Positions 1-6,213 of a stretch of 8,695 bases of DNA are shown one piece after another. Source of the stretch: JBGTHB01 sp041746415 (GTDB lineage Bacteria > Pseudomonadota > Gammaproteobacteria > Coxiellales > Coxiellaceae); the NCBI GenBank assembly GCA_041746415.1, contig JBGTHB010000196.1:1-8695 (forward strand), read 5' to 3'. The position numbers and the translations under genes are program-made. The notes below the pieces were generated by a model that saw nothing but the letters and a program-made list of their open reading frames with translations, had not been told where the DNA came from and did not search any database. The first letter of the stretch is position 1. Each line of letters begins with the position of its first letter.

Positions 1-8
1 TATTGCGC

Positions 9-548
9 ATGAGTAAAAAACCTAAAGTGCTTGGTATAACAGCGGTTACACAAAGTCGTTTATTTAATGTTGAAGCGGTGGATTTGCGTTTTTCTAATGG
101 CGTAGAACGGCAATATGAACGCATTCATGGTCGTGCACGGCGCGCGGTAATGGTAGTGCCATTTAAAACACCTGAGACTTTTTTGTTAGTGCGTGAATAC
201 GCTGCGGGCTTGGATGAAATGTGGCTGGGTTTTCCGAAGGGGGCTGTGGATGACGTGGATGAATCTTTAATAGCAACCGCCAATCGTGAGTTGATGGAAG
301 AAGTGGGTTATGGTGCTCACTCGTTAACTTGGTTAGCACGCTTTAGTGCGTCACCGGGGTACATGTCATCAATGATGGAAGTGTTCGTGGCGCGTGATTT
401 ATATGCCAAACGTTTGCCTGGTGATGAAGCAGAAGAAATTGAAGTGGTGGAATGGCGCGTCGCGGATATCGACAAATTATTAGTGCATCCCGAATTTCAC
501 GAGGCGCGCAGTGTGGCGGCTTTATTATTAGCATTAAGGCAGACATGA
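9..548 (+). CDS. nudE: ADP compounds hydrolase NudE (Nudix family)
   Basis: This is a Nudix hydrolase expected to cleave ADP-linked substrates (NADH, ADP-ribose, Ap3A) into AMP plus the other phosphate-bearing half, in the cytoplasm with Mg2+. The protein is 179 residues, close to E. coli NudE, and shares its landmarks: SRLFNVEAVDLRFSNGV near residues 16-32, VREYAAG at 61-67, and the Nudix helix REL.EE.G at 93-100 with glutamates E94, E97 and E98. The box is slightly irregular: G78 to E85 has six residues between instead of five. The ATG at 9 is chosen over an in-frame TTG at 3, because the family begins MSK. Only eight bases precede it here, so its ribosome site and promoter are not visible. 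The stop overlaps the cysQ start by four bases. I recall the same nudE-cysQ adjacency in Pseudomonas. Confidence in NudE itself is high. Confidence 0.93.
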   Translation: MSKKPKVLGITAVTQSRLFNVEAVDLRFSNGVERQYERIHGRARRAVMVVPFKTPETFLLVREYAAGLDEMWLGFPKGAVDDVDESLIATANRELMEEVGYGAHSLTWLARFSASPGYMSSMMEVFVARDLYAKRLPGDEAEEIEVVEWRVADIDKLLVHPEFHEARSVAALLLALRQT

Positions 549-1372
549 AACCACGCGATTTACACATACTGTTGCCTCACGTTATTGAAATTGCTATGCA
601 AGCAGGTGTAGCGACCTTGGATTTTTATGGCGGTTCTGCTGAAAAATTAAATGTTACTAAAAAACAAGACAGCACCTTATTAACACAGGCGGATTTAACA
701 GCGCACGCTGTTATTGATGCCGATTTAAAAGCGTTAAGTTTATTTCCTGTTTTATCAGAAGAAGGTGAATTGTTTGATGACAAAACACGCTTCAGTTGGC
801 CCACGTATTGGTTGGTTGATCCATTAGACGGCACGCGAGGGTTTGTGGAGCGACGCGGTGAGTTCACCGTCAACATTGCATTAATTCATCAACATCAACC
901 AGTATTAGGGGTGATTTATGCGCCGCAACTCGACGCGCTTTATTATGCTATTAAAGGCGACAAAGCCTATCACCGTTATGCCAAAGCGCAACCCCTGGTG
1001 TTGTCAACACGCGCCATTGATTGGGAAAATTACAAAATTTTATTGGGACATTATCAACATGCGCGGCCACTGGTTGAGTTGGTGCATCAGCTCGATGGCG
1101 CTGAGCTGGAGCACATCAACAGTTCATTGAAATTTTGCGTGATAGCTCAAGGTGAGGCTGACTGCTATCCGCGTCTTGGTAAAACCAGCGAATGGGATAC
1201 GGCTGCCGCTCAATGTATTTTGCAATCAGCAGGAGGCCGAGTGGTTGATTTTAGTGGGCAACCACTGCAATATAACGCCAAATCGTCGCTGATTAATCCG
1301 CCATTCTTAGCTGTGGGTGATGTGTCAGCCATTCCACCGTTGCTTGATCTCATCAAAAATATAAGGAGTTGA
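545..1372 (+). CDS. cysQ: 3'(2'),5'-bisphosphate nucleotidase CysQ
   Basis: CysQ is a Mg2+-dependent, lithium-sensitive phosphatase of the inositol monophosphatase superfamily. It converts 3'-phosphoadenosine 5'-phosphate (pAp) to AMP, clearing a by-product of sulfate activation and acyl carrier protein loading. The 275-residue protein carries the family's metal sites: E72-E73 in SEEGELF, D92-P-L-D95-G-T, and W217-D218-T-A. GEFTVNIALI follows the central motif, as in E. coli CysQ. It is about 29 residues longer than the 246-residue E. coli protein. The ATG at 545 sits in an ATGA overlap with the nudE stop, five bases after an AAGG (536-539). The frame stays open upstream to 452, but that extension lies inside nudE and has no family resemblance. 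Other members of the superfamily (inositol monophosphatase SuhB) fit less well because of the CysQ-like EWDTAA and DGTRGF context. Confidence 0.93.
   Translation: MKPRDLHILLPHVIEIAMQAGVATLDFYGGSAEKLNVTKKQDSTLLTQADLTAHAVIDADLKALSLFPVLSEEGELFDDKTRFSWPTYWLVDPLDGTRGFVERRGEFTVNIALIHQHQPVLGVIYAPQLDALYYAIKGDKAYHRYAKAQPLVLSTRAIDWENYKILLGHYQHARPLVELVHQLDGAELEHINSSLKFCVIAQGEADCYPRLGKTSEWDTAAAQCILQSAGGRVVDFSGQPLQYNAKSSLINPPFLAVGDVSAIPPLLDLIKNIRS
1363..1368 (+). promoter_or_regulatory. Shine-Dalgarno site of mdh
   Basis: AAGGAG lies just before the cysQ stop codon and six bases upstream of the ATG at 1375. It decides the mdh start: the in-frame TTG at 1369 directly abuts this site and could not be used with it. 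The ribosome site inside the cysQ tail also suggests translational coupling. Confidence 0.8.
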
Positions 1373-1374
1373 AT

Positions 1375-2358
1375 ATGAAACACGTTAAAGTTGCTGTTAC
1401 TGGTGCAGCGGGTCAGATTGGTTATTCATTATTATTCCGCTTGGCCAGTGGGCAAGTGTTCGGTGCCGATACCACCATTGACTTGCATTTATTAGAAATT
1501 GAACCGTCGTTACCAGCACTTGCAGGATTGGTAATGGAATTAAACGACTGTGCCTTTCCGTTACTGCGTAAAATTGTGGCTACCAGTGATGCTAAAAAAG
1601 CTTTTGACGGTGTAAATTGGTGTTTATTAGTAGGGGCATTCCCGCGCAAACAAGGCATGGAGCGCGCTGATTTATTAGGCATGAACGGTAAAATTTTCAC
1701 AGCACAAGGGCGTGCGATCAATGATAATGCGGCAGATGATGTGCGGGTGTTTGTGGTGGGTAATCCCTGCAACACCAATTGTTTAATTGCGATGAATAAC
1801 GCCCACGATGTCCCAAACGATCGTTTTTTTGCCATGACGATGTTGGATCAAAATCGGGCGCAATCGCAATTGGCGATTAAAGCCGGTGTAGAAGTAACAG
1901 CAGTGAAAAAAATAGCGGTATGGGGCAATCACTCCGCTACACAATTTCCTGATTTTTATCACGCCACGATTGGTGGCAAAGCAGTGTTGGATGTGATTAA
2001 AGATGAGCATTGGTTACAAAACGAGTTTATCAAAACGATACAACAACGCGGCGCGACGGTGATTAAAGCGCGTGGTGCTTCTTCTGCTGCTTCTGCGGCA
2101 CAAGGTGTGATAACGGGTGTGCAAGCGCTAATCAATGAAACATCTGCTGATGATTTTTATTCTATGTGTCGGGTATCGCACGGTGAATACGATATTGATG
2201 AAGGATTAATTTTCTCGTTTGCATCGCAAACCAAACAAGGTAAATCGACCATTGTGAAGGGTATTGAGTTCAATGATTTCAGCCAACAGCGTTTGCAAAT
2301 TACACTCGATGAATTACGCAGTGAGCGTGACATGGTACAAGAGTTGGGTTTAATTTAA
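1375..2358 (+). CDS. mdh: Malate dehydrogenase, cytosolic-like type
   Basis: NAD-dependent malate dehydrogenase interconverts malate and oxaloacetate in the citric acid cycle. The 327-residue protein has the Rossmann glycines G10-A-A-G-Q-I-G16. An acidic E41 follows the second strand, which favours NAD over NADP. R91 and R97 in RKQGMER form the substrate loop. N130 lies in GNPCNTN, and the catalytic pair is D158 (LDQNRA, with R161) and H186 (WGNHSATQ). GNPCNTNCLI and WGNHSATQ mark the longer type shared by eukaryotic cytosolic enzymes and many bacteria, not the 312-residue E. coli type. An in-frame TTG lies two codons earlier, but the Shine-Dalgarno site at 1363-1368 supports the ATG. It follows cysQ after two bases and precedes tsaD by five. 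Lactate dehydrogenase is unlikely given the RKQGMER loop. Confidence 0.96.
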   Translation: MKHVKVAVTGAAGQIGYSLLFRLASGQVFGADTTIDLHLLEIEPSLPALAGLVMELNDCAFPLLRKIVATSDAKKAFDGVNWCLLVGAFPRKQGMERADLLGMNGKIFTAQGRAINDNAADDVRVFVVGNPCNTNCLIAMNNAHDVPNDRFFAMTMLDQNRAQSQLAIKAGVEVTAVKKIAVWGNHSATQFPDFYHATIGGKAVLDVIKDEHWLQNEFIKTIQQRGATVIKARGASSAASAAQGVITGVQALINETSADDFYSMCRVSHGEYDIDEGLIFSFASQTKQGKSTIVKGIEFNDFSQQRLQITLDELRSERDMVQELGLI

Positions 2359-2363
2359 GTGCG

Positions 2364-3398
2364 ATGAACATACTTGGTATTGAAACTTCTTGTGATGAAA
2401 CAGCTTGCGCGATTTACAATGAATCGCGCGGCATTATCGCGCATAAGATTTATAGCCAAATAGATTTGCATCAGCAATACGGTGGTGTGGTTCCTGAACT
2501 TGCCTCACGTGATCATCTCGCCAAAATCACGCCATTAATTCAAGCGTGTTTAAATGAAGCCAGCTTAGTGGCAAAAAATATTGATGGTATTGCTTACACC
2601 AAAGGGCCGGGTTTAATTGGCGCATTATTGGTTGGTGGTGCCATAGCCAAAAGCTTGGCATTTGCTTGGCAGATTCCTTGTTTAGGTGTGCATCATATGG
2701 AAGCGCATTTAATGGCGGTGATGTTGTCACAACCAAAGCCAGCTTTTCCATTTGTGGCATTATTGGTTTCTGGTGGTCACACGCAATTAGTTGCCGTTAA
2801 AGAATTTGGTGAATATAAAATTTTAGGCGACACATTGGATGATGCGGTGGGTGAAGCGTTTGATAAAACAGCCAAGCTATTAGGCTTGCGTTATCCGGGT
2901 GGTCCCGAATTAGAAGCATTGGCTAAACGCGGCAAACCGGATCAATATAATTTTCCTCGCCCTATGTTGCACAGCAAGGACTTAAATTTTAGCTTTAGTG
3001 GTATTAAAACGTTTGCTGCTAATTTAGTGCGACAGGTGTTACCTCAAACAGGCATTTACGCTGCCAAAGATATGCAGGTTAAAGCGGATATCGCTTATTC
3101 TTTTCAACAAGCGGTGACGGATACGCTAGTTAAAAAATGTCAGGATGCGATTAACGAAACCGGTTATGAGCGTTTGGTCGTGGTGGGTGGCGTGAGTGCG
3201 AATAAATATTTACGCGAAGGATTAAATAAAAAAGTTCAAGCGGACGTTTATTTTCCTGAACTAAGTTTGTGCACGGATAATGGCGCCATGGTGGCGTACA
3301 CTGGCTATTTACGTTTATCCAAACATCCTCAAACCAACCATAAAATCACGGTTAAGCCGCGTTGGGCGCTTGAAGCGTTATTTGGAGAAAGCGCTTAA
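2364..3398 (+). CDS. tsaD: tRNA threonylcarbamoyladenosine synthase subunit TsaD
   Basis: TsaD (YgjD/Kae1) transfers the threonylcarbamoyl group from threonylcarbamoyl-AMP to A37 of ANN-decoding tRNAs, working with TsaB, TsaE and TsaC. The protein is 344 residues against 337 in E. coli. It begins with the ASKHA-fold phosphate loop GIETSCDET (5-13), then has metal-binding H111 and H115 in HHMEAH, SGGHT at 136-140, GDTLDDAVGEAFDK at 155-168, GGVSANKYLR at 275-284 and the metal-binding D305 in CTDNGAM. All residues I would expect for activity are present. The ATG at 2364 comes five bases after the mdh stop. No strong Shine-Dalgarno is visible, so translation may depend on coupling to mdh. The last 47 bases run antisense through the 3' end of rlmJ, and the conserved KPRWALEALF tail falls in that overlap. 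No terminator follows. Confidence 0.97.
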   Translation: MNILGIETSCDETACAIYNESRGIIAHKIYSQIDLHQQYGGVVPELASRDHLAKITPLIQACLNEASLVAKNIDGIAYTKGPGLIGALLVGGAIAKSLAFAWQIPCLGVHHMEAHLMAVMLSQPKPAFPFVALLVSGGHTQLVAVKEFGEYKILGDTLDDAVGEAFDKTAKLLGLRYPGGPELEALAKRGKPDQYNFPRPMLHSKDLNFSFSGIKTFAANLVRQVLPQTGIYAAKDMQVKADIAYSFQQAVTDTLVKKCQDAINETGYERLVVVGGVSANKYLREGLNKKVQADVYFPELSLCTDNGAMVAYTGYLRLSKHPQTNHKITVKPRWALEALFGESA

Positions 3399-4155
3399 GC
3401 TCAGCAAGTGAATTTTCACTATTAAATGGCGGATTAATAATTATCATGCCGCAACCAATTAAGCGCGTTGTGCTGTTATCACGATCAACAATCACATCAT
3501 GGTTCAGATAGCTCGGCGCAATTATTTTAATTTGGTTAAGTAAAGTGTGATGTAGTGTCGAATTTTTTATTGGATACCAAATGGTGTAGGTCGCGTTTGG
3601 CCATCGCGTTAACGCTTGTTTGAGACCACCAATTAAATCTGTTACTTCAGTGGTTTTTTCAAAGGGTGGATCAATTAAAACAAGGCCGCGACGTGGCGTA
3701 GGTGGTGTAAACGCTTTTAATCCTTGGTAACCATCGCAGTGGTGCACAGCAACACCGCCGCTGTTTAAAAAAAATTTTTTAAGTGTTTGTGCATCTTCTG
3801 TATGCAGTTCACATAAAATTAATTTATCGTCATGACGCAACAAGTGGGCAGCAATCGCTGGTGAGCCTGGGTAAAGAGTTAGTGCGGCAGGGTTTAAAGC
3901 TTTGACGTAATCAATATAGCGGTGAAGAATGGCTGGTGGATTGGCAGCGGCTAAAAATTTGCTGATACCGTTTTGGTATTCTTGAGTTTTGAGCGCTGCC
4001 GTGGATTGCAAATCATACATGCCACAACCGGCGTGAGTTTCTAGATACGTTAACGGCTTAGGTTTGGTGGTGAGAAAATTTAATAGCACAGTTAAATAAG
4101 CGTGCTTAAAAATATCGGCGAAGTTGCCGGCGTGATATATATGTCGATAATTCAT
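3352..4155 (-). CDS. rlmJ: 23S rRNA (adenine-N6)-methyltransferase RlmJ
   Basis: RlmJ methylates N6 of A2030 in 23S rRNA using S-adenosylmethionine. The 267-residue protein shows the family N-terminus YRHIYHAGNFADIFKH (3-18), the SAM-binding ETHAGCGMY (39-47), YPGSP (95-99), the catalytic motif D162-P-P-F in LIDPPFE, and GMIIINPPF near the C-terminus. E. coli has DPPY; phenylalanine at this position is common among N6-adenine methyltransferases. The C-terminus is about a dozen residues shorter than in E. coli (280). The last 15 residues are encoded antisense to the end of tsaD. The start follows the plsY stop by three bases, with no clear Shine-Dalgarno, so coupling to plsY is likely. Codons around 3765-3780 form an A6T8 run, a possible slippage site, without disturbing the alignment to the family. 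Confidence is high. Confidence 0.95.
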   Translation of the reverse strand: MNYRHIYHAGNFADIFKHAYLTVLLNFLTTKPKPLTYLETHAGCGMYDLQSTAALKTQEYQNGISKFLAAANPPAILHRYIDYVKALNPAALTLYPGSPAIAAHLLRHDDKLILCELHTEDAQTLKKFFLNSGGVAVHHCDGYQGLKAFTPPTPRRGLVLIDPPFEKTTEVTDLIGGLKQALTRWPNATYTIWYPIKNSTLHHTLLNQIKIIAPSYLNHDVIVDRDNSTTRLIGCGMIIINPPFNSENSLAELKRFLQITLQAPNAA

Positions 4156-4158
4156 TAT

Positions 4159-4749
4159 TTATTTAGTTGAAAAATGAATTTTACTTTCTGAGCCATCGCG
4201 CAAACGCTGCATATTGCCCCAGTGTTTCACTAGAATCAGGCCCATAATGAGCAGCACTCCCGGCAAAAATGAATTTGCAGTAGCGATTAACACATACACC
4301 GGAGCAGCAATTGTCGCGACAATAGAAGCAAGGGAAGAATAGCGCGTTAGCAAAGCCACAATTAACCACGTGATCAATACCAGCAGTCCAACCCAAAATG
4401 ATAAACCGAATAATACCCCGAGTGCGGTAGCCACACCTTTACCGCCTTTGAATTTAAAAAATAGCGGATAAACATGTCCAGCGACTGCAGCTAATGCCAC
4501 AAAGCCAAGCGCTAAATCGCTGCAACCAAAAATTCGTCCCAGCCAAACGGCGAGTAAACCTTTAAACAAATCGATAAGCAGCACCCAGATAGCGGCTTTT
4601 TTGCCAGCATGGCGTAACATGTTGGTGGCACCAGCGTTACCCGAACCTTGGGTGCGAGGATCGGGTAAATCAAATACTTTGGCAATTAACATGGCGCCGG
4701 AAAGGGAACCTAATAAATAAGCTATGACAAGGCTGATTAAAATGGACAT
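4159..4749 (-). CDS. plsY: Glycerol-3-phosphate acyltransferase PlsY
   Basis: PlsY is an inner-membrane enzyme that transfers an acyl group from acyl-phosphate (made by PlsX) to glycerol 3-phosphate, giving lysophosphatidate, the first step of phospholipid synthesis. The 196-residue protein is strongly hydrophobic, with several membrane segments, starting MSILISLVIAYLLGSLSGA. The three family motifs are present: GSGNAGATN at 35-43, KFKGGKGVAT at 99-108 (glycerol-phosphate site), and the C-terminal H176, N179, R182 and E188 in the segment 175-190. Length matches the family (about 200). It lies between orn and rlmJ with gaps of 9 and 3 bases. The neighbouring CDP-alcohol transferase upstream in the same train also works on phospholipids. 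I recall plsY near tsaD in E. coli and other gammaproteobacteria, so the neighbourhood is partly ancestral. Confidence 0.96.
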   Translation of the reverse strand: MSILISLVIAYLLGSLSGAMLIAKVFDLPDPRTQGSGNAGATNMLRHAGKKAAIWVLLIDLFKGLLAVWLGRIFGCSDLALGFVALAAVAGHVYPLFFKFKGGKGVATALGVLFGLSFWVGLLVLITWLIVALLTRYSSLASIVATIAAPVYVLIATANSFLPGVLLIMGLILVKHWGNMQRLRDGSESKIHFSTK

Positions 4750-4755
4750 CTTTTT

Positions 4756-4760
4756 TCCTT
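4756..4760 (-). promoter_or_regulatory. Shine-Dalgarno site of plsY
   Basis: On the - strand, AAGGA overlaps the orn stop codon (TAA) and lies six bases before the plsY ATG at 4749. This supports the plsY start and suggests that ribosomes ending orn can reinitiate on plsY. Confidence 0.7.
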
Positions 4761-5304
4761 ATGCTAAATCCAATTTGTCGCGATAATAACGTAATTCAGC
4801 AATTGAATCACGAATATCAGACAGCGCTTCATGTTTGCTGGTTTTGTTAAAATCCTTGGCAATTGCGGGTCGCCACAATTGGGTTAAAATTTTAAGTGTG
4901 CTCACATCCAAGTTGCGGTAATGAAAAAACACTTCAAGCTCGGGCATGAAGCGATGAATAAAACGGCGGTCTTGGCAAATGGAATTGCCACACATAGGAG
5001 AGGTTCCTGCTTCCACATAGCTGCGTAAAAAATCTAATGTTTGTTGCTCGGCCTGTTTAACATTAAAGGGGGATTGTTTCACTCGCTCGACTAAACCGGT
5101 TTTGGTGTGATGATGGGTGTTCCAACTATCCATGCCGTTGAGTACGGCATCCGTTTGATGAATAGCGATAGCGGGTCCTTCTGCGATCTCATGCAAATTT
5201 TTATCGGTAATGATAGTGGCGATTTCAATAATGCAGTCATTATCGACATCTAATCCTGTCATTTCAAGATCGAGCCAAATGAGGTGATGATCATGAGTAC
5301 TCAT
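4759..5304 (-). CDS. orn: Oligoribonuclease Orn
   Basis: Orn is a 3'-5' exoribonuclease of the DEDDh class that degrades 2-5 nucleotide RNAs (and pGpG from cyclic di-GMP breakdown) to mononucleotides. It is usually essential in gammaproteobacteria. The protein has the E. coli length (181) and the same numbering of catalytic residues: D12 and E14 in WLDLEMTGLD, D112 in GNSICQDRRF, H158 and D163 in KHEALSDIRDS, plus Y129. The ATG overlaps the stop of the upstream nucleotidase by one base (TAATG), and AAGGAA six bases or so upstream sits inside that gene's tail, so the two are very likely translationally coupled. In E. coli orn stands elsewhere, so this company is distinctive. E. coli Orn is inhibited by pAp, the substrate of CysQ, which is encoded in the opposing train. 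Confidence 0.97.
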   Translation of the reverse strand: MSTHDHHLIWLDLEMTGLDVDNDCIIEIATIITDKNLHEIAEGPAIAIHQTDAVLNGMDSWNTHHHTKTGLVERVKQSPFNVKQAEQQTLDFLRSYVEAGTSPMCGNSICQDRRFIHRFMPELEVFFHYRNLDVSTLKILTQLWRPAIAKDFNKTSKHEALSDIRDSIAELRYYRDKLDLA

Positions 5305-6209
5305 TAAGATTCCTTTTTATTCATAATTCCGGCGGGCACATGCCCGGTGGTGACGTGTTGATTGGCTGAGTCACAATTAAGTTGTTGATCATCAAAAAAG
5401 ATATCAGCAGCAAATGCTTTTAAAAATTCACCTTTTTGTAACCCACCTAAAAATAACGCTTCGTCAATGCGAATGTGCCAGCTACGCAATGTTTGGATGA
5501 CGCGTTTATGCGATGGTGCAGAACGTGCAGTAACCAGCGCAGTACGGATGGGACAGTTATCCGCAGGAAAGTGGTGCTGTATACGATGCAATGCGGCTAA
5601 AAAGCCGTGAAAGGGCCCATGGTTCATGGGCGTATGGGCGTGGTCTAATTCATTTTTTGCAAACGCATGCAGCCCGTGTTGTTGAAAAATACGTTCGGAT
5701 TCATCGGAAAATAATACGGCATCACCATCAAAAGCAATGCGTAATCCATTGATAGGCTGATTTGAAGCTTGAATTTTTGAAGGCAAAATAGTTGCAGCAG
5801 CGCAGCCTTCACATAAAGCCTGCTGGACATCTTGGGGGTTGGCAGATAAAAATAAATGGGAACCAAATGCGCGAATGTATTGGTAAGGCGATTCGCCACT
5901 AGTGAAAGCCGCACGCGTAATGTTTAAGCCATAATGTTCGATGCTGTTGAAAACACGCAAGCCGGTGTCGGCACTGTTGCGTGAAAGCAAAATCACTTCC
6001 ACTAATTTGGCGTGACGGTTTAAGTCTAAGAATTTTTGTACCAGTGCAAAGGCAACGCCGGGTTGTAAAATTTCATCTTCGTGTTCGATTTGGTATTTTG
6101 CGTATTCATCAATCCCGCTTTTTTCATAGACGGCATTGCTGAGGTCGAGATCAAACAAGGCTCTGGATGAAATGCCAACAACGAGTTTTTGTGAAATGTC
6201 TTCTGTCAT
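5304..6209 (-). CDS. Cytosolic 5'-nucleotidase I-like (PF06189 family)
   Basis: This is a HAD-fold nucleoside 5'-monophosphatase resembling vertebrate cytosolic 5'-nucleotidase I (NT5C1A/B). It is expected to release phosphate from nucleoside monophosphates such as AMP. The protein has 301 residues. The N-terminal part (8-45) matches the family's SSRALFDL and IEHEDE region. The HAD motifs follow: nucleophile D161 and acid D163 in AFDGDAVLFSDESE, T217 in LVTARSA, K249 in GGLQKGEF, and D263-D264 in FFDDQ. HVPAG near the C-terminus also matches. No signal peptide is visible, so it should be cytoplasmic. It starts four bases after the CDP-alcohol transferase and overlaps the orn start by one base. 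Coupling to Orn suggests it handles mononucleotides from RNA turnover; that is inference. The actual substrate (AMP, dNMP, IMP or other) cannot be read from the sequence. Confidence 0.9.
   Translation of the reverse strand: MTEDISQKLVVGISSRALFDLDLSNAVYEKSGIDEYAKYQIEHEDEILQPGVAFALVQKFLDLNRHAKLVEVILLSRNSADTGLRVFNSIEHYGLNITRAAFTSGESPYQYIRAFGSHLFLSANPQDVQQALCEGCAAATILPSKIQASNQPINGLRIAFDGDAVLFSDESERIFQQHGLHAFAKNELDHAHTPMNHGPFHGFLAALHRIQHHFPADNCPIRTALVTARSAPSHKRVIQTLRSWHIRIDEALFLGGLQKGEFLKAFAADIFFDDQQLNCDSANQHVTTGHVPAGIMNKKES
5310..5315 (-). promoter_or_regulatory. Shine-Dalgarno site of orn
   Basis: AAGGAA on the - strand falls in the last codons of the nucleotidase gene, a few bases before the orn ATG at 5304. 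It fixes the orn start and supports translational coupling through the TAATG junction. Confidence 0.75.
5594..5631. repeat. Two adjacent perfect inverted repeats inside the nucleotidase gene
   Basis: CGGCT/AGCCG with an AAAA loop (5594-5607) is followed seven bases later by GCCCATG/CATGGGC with a GTT loop (5615-5631). Both can form hairpins in the nucleotidase mRNA. They encode the segment PMNHGPFHGFLAA, part of which is conserved in the family, so coding constraint may explain them. Neither is followed by a T-run on either strand, so they are not intrinsic terminators. Confidence 0.4.
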
Positions 6210-6213
6210 GCGC

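Noticed and set aside
452..544. Upstream in-frame extension of cysQ
   Set aside because: It overlaps nudE, adds residues without family resemblance, and the ATG at 545 has the coupled ATGA junction.
1422..1835. 137-codon open frame antisense to mdh
   Set aside because: It lies wholly inside the clearly conserved mdh, has no recognisable motif or ribosome site, and is a shadow of codon use.
3367..3377. CGCT-TGA-AGCG hairpin at the tsaD/rlmJ overlap
   Set aside because: A 4-bp stem with only TTATTT after it is too weak for an intrinsic terminator, and the bases are coding on both strands.
4181..4396. 71-codon open frame inside plsY
   Set aside because: It is another frame of plsY with no independent support.
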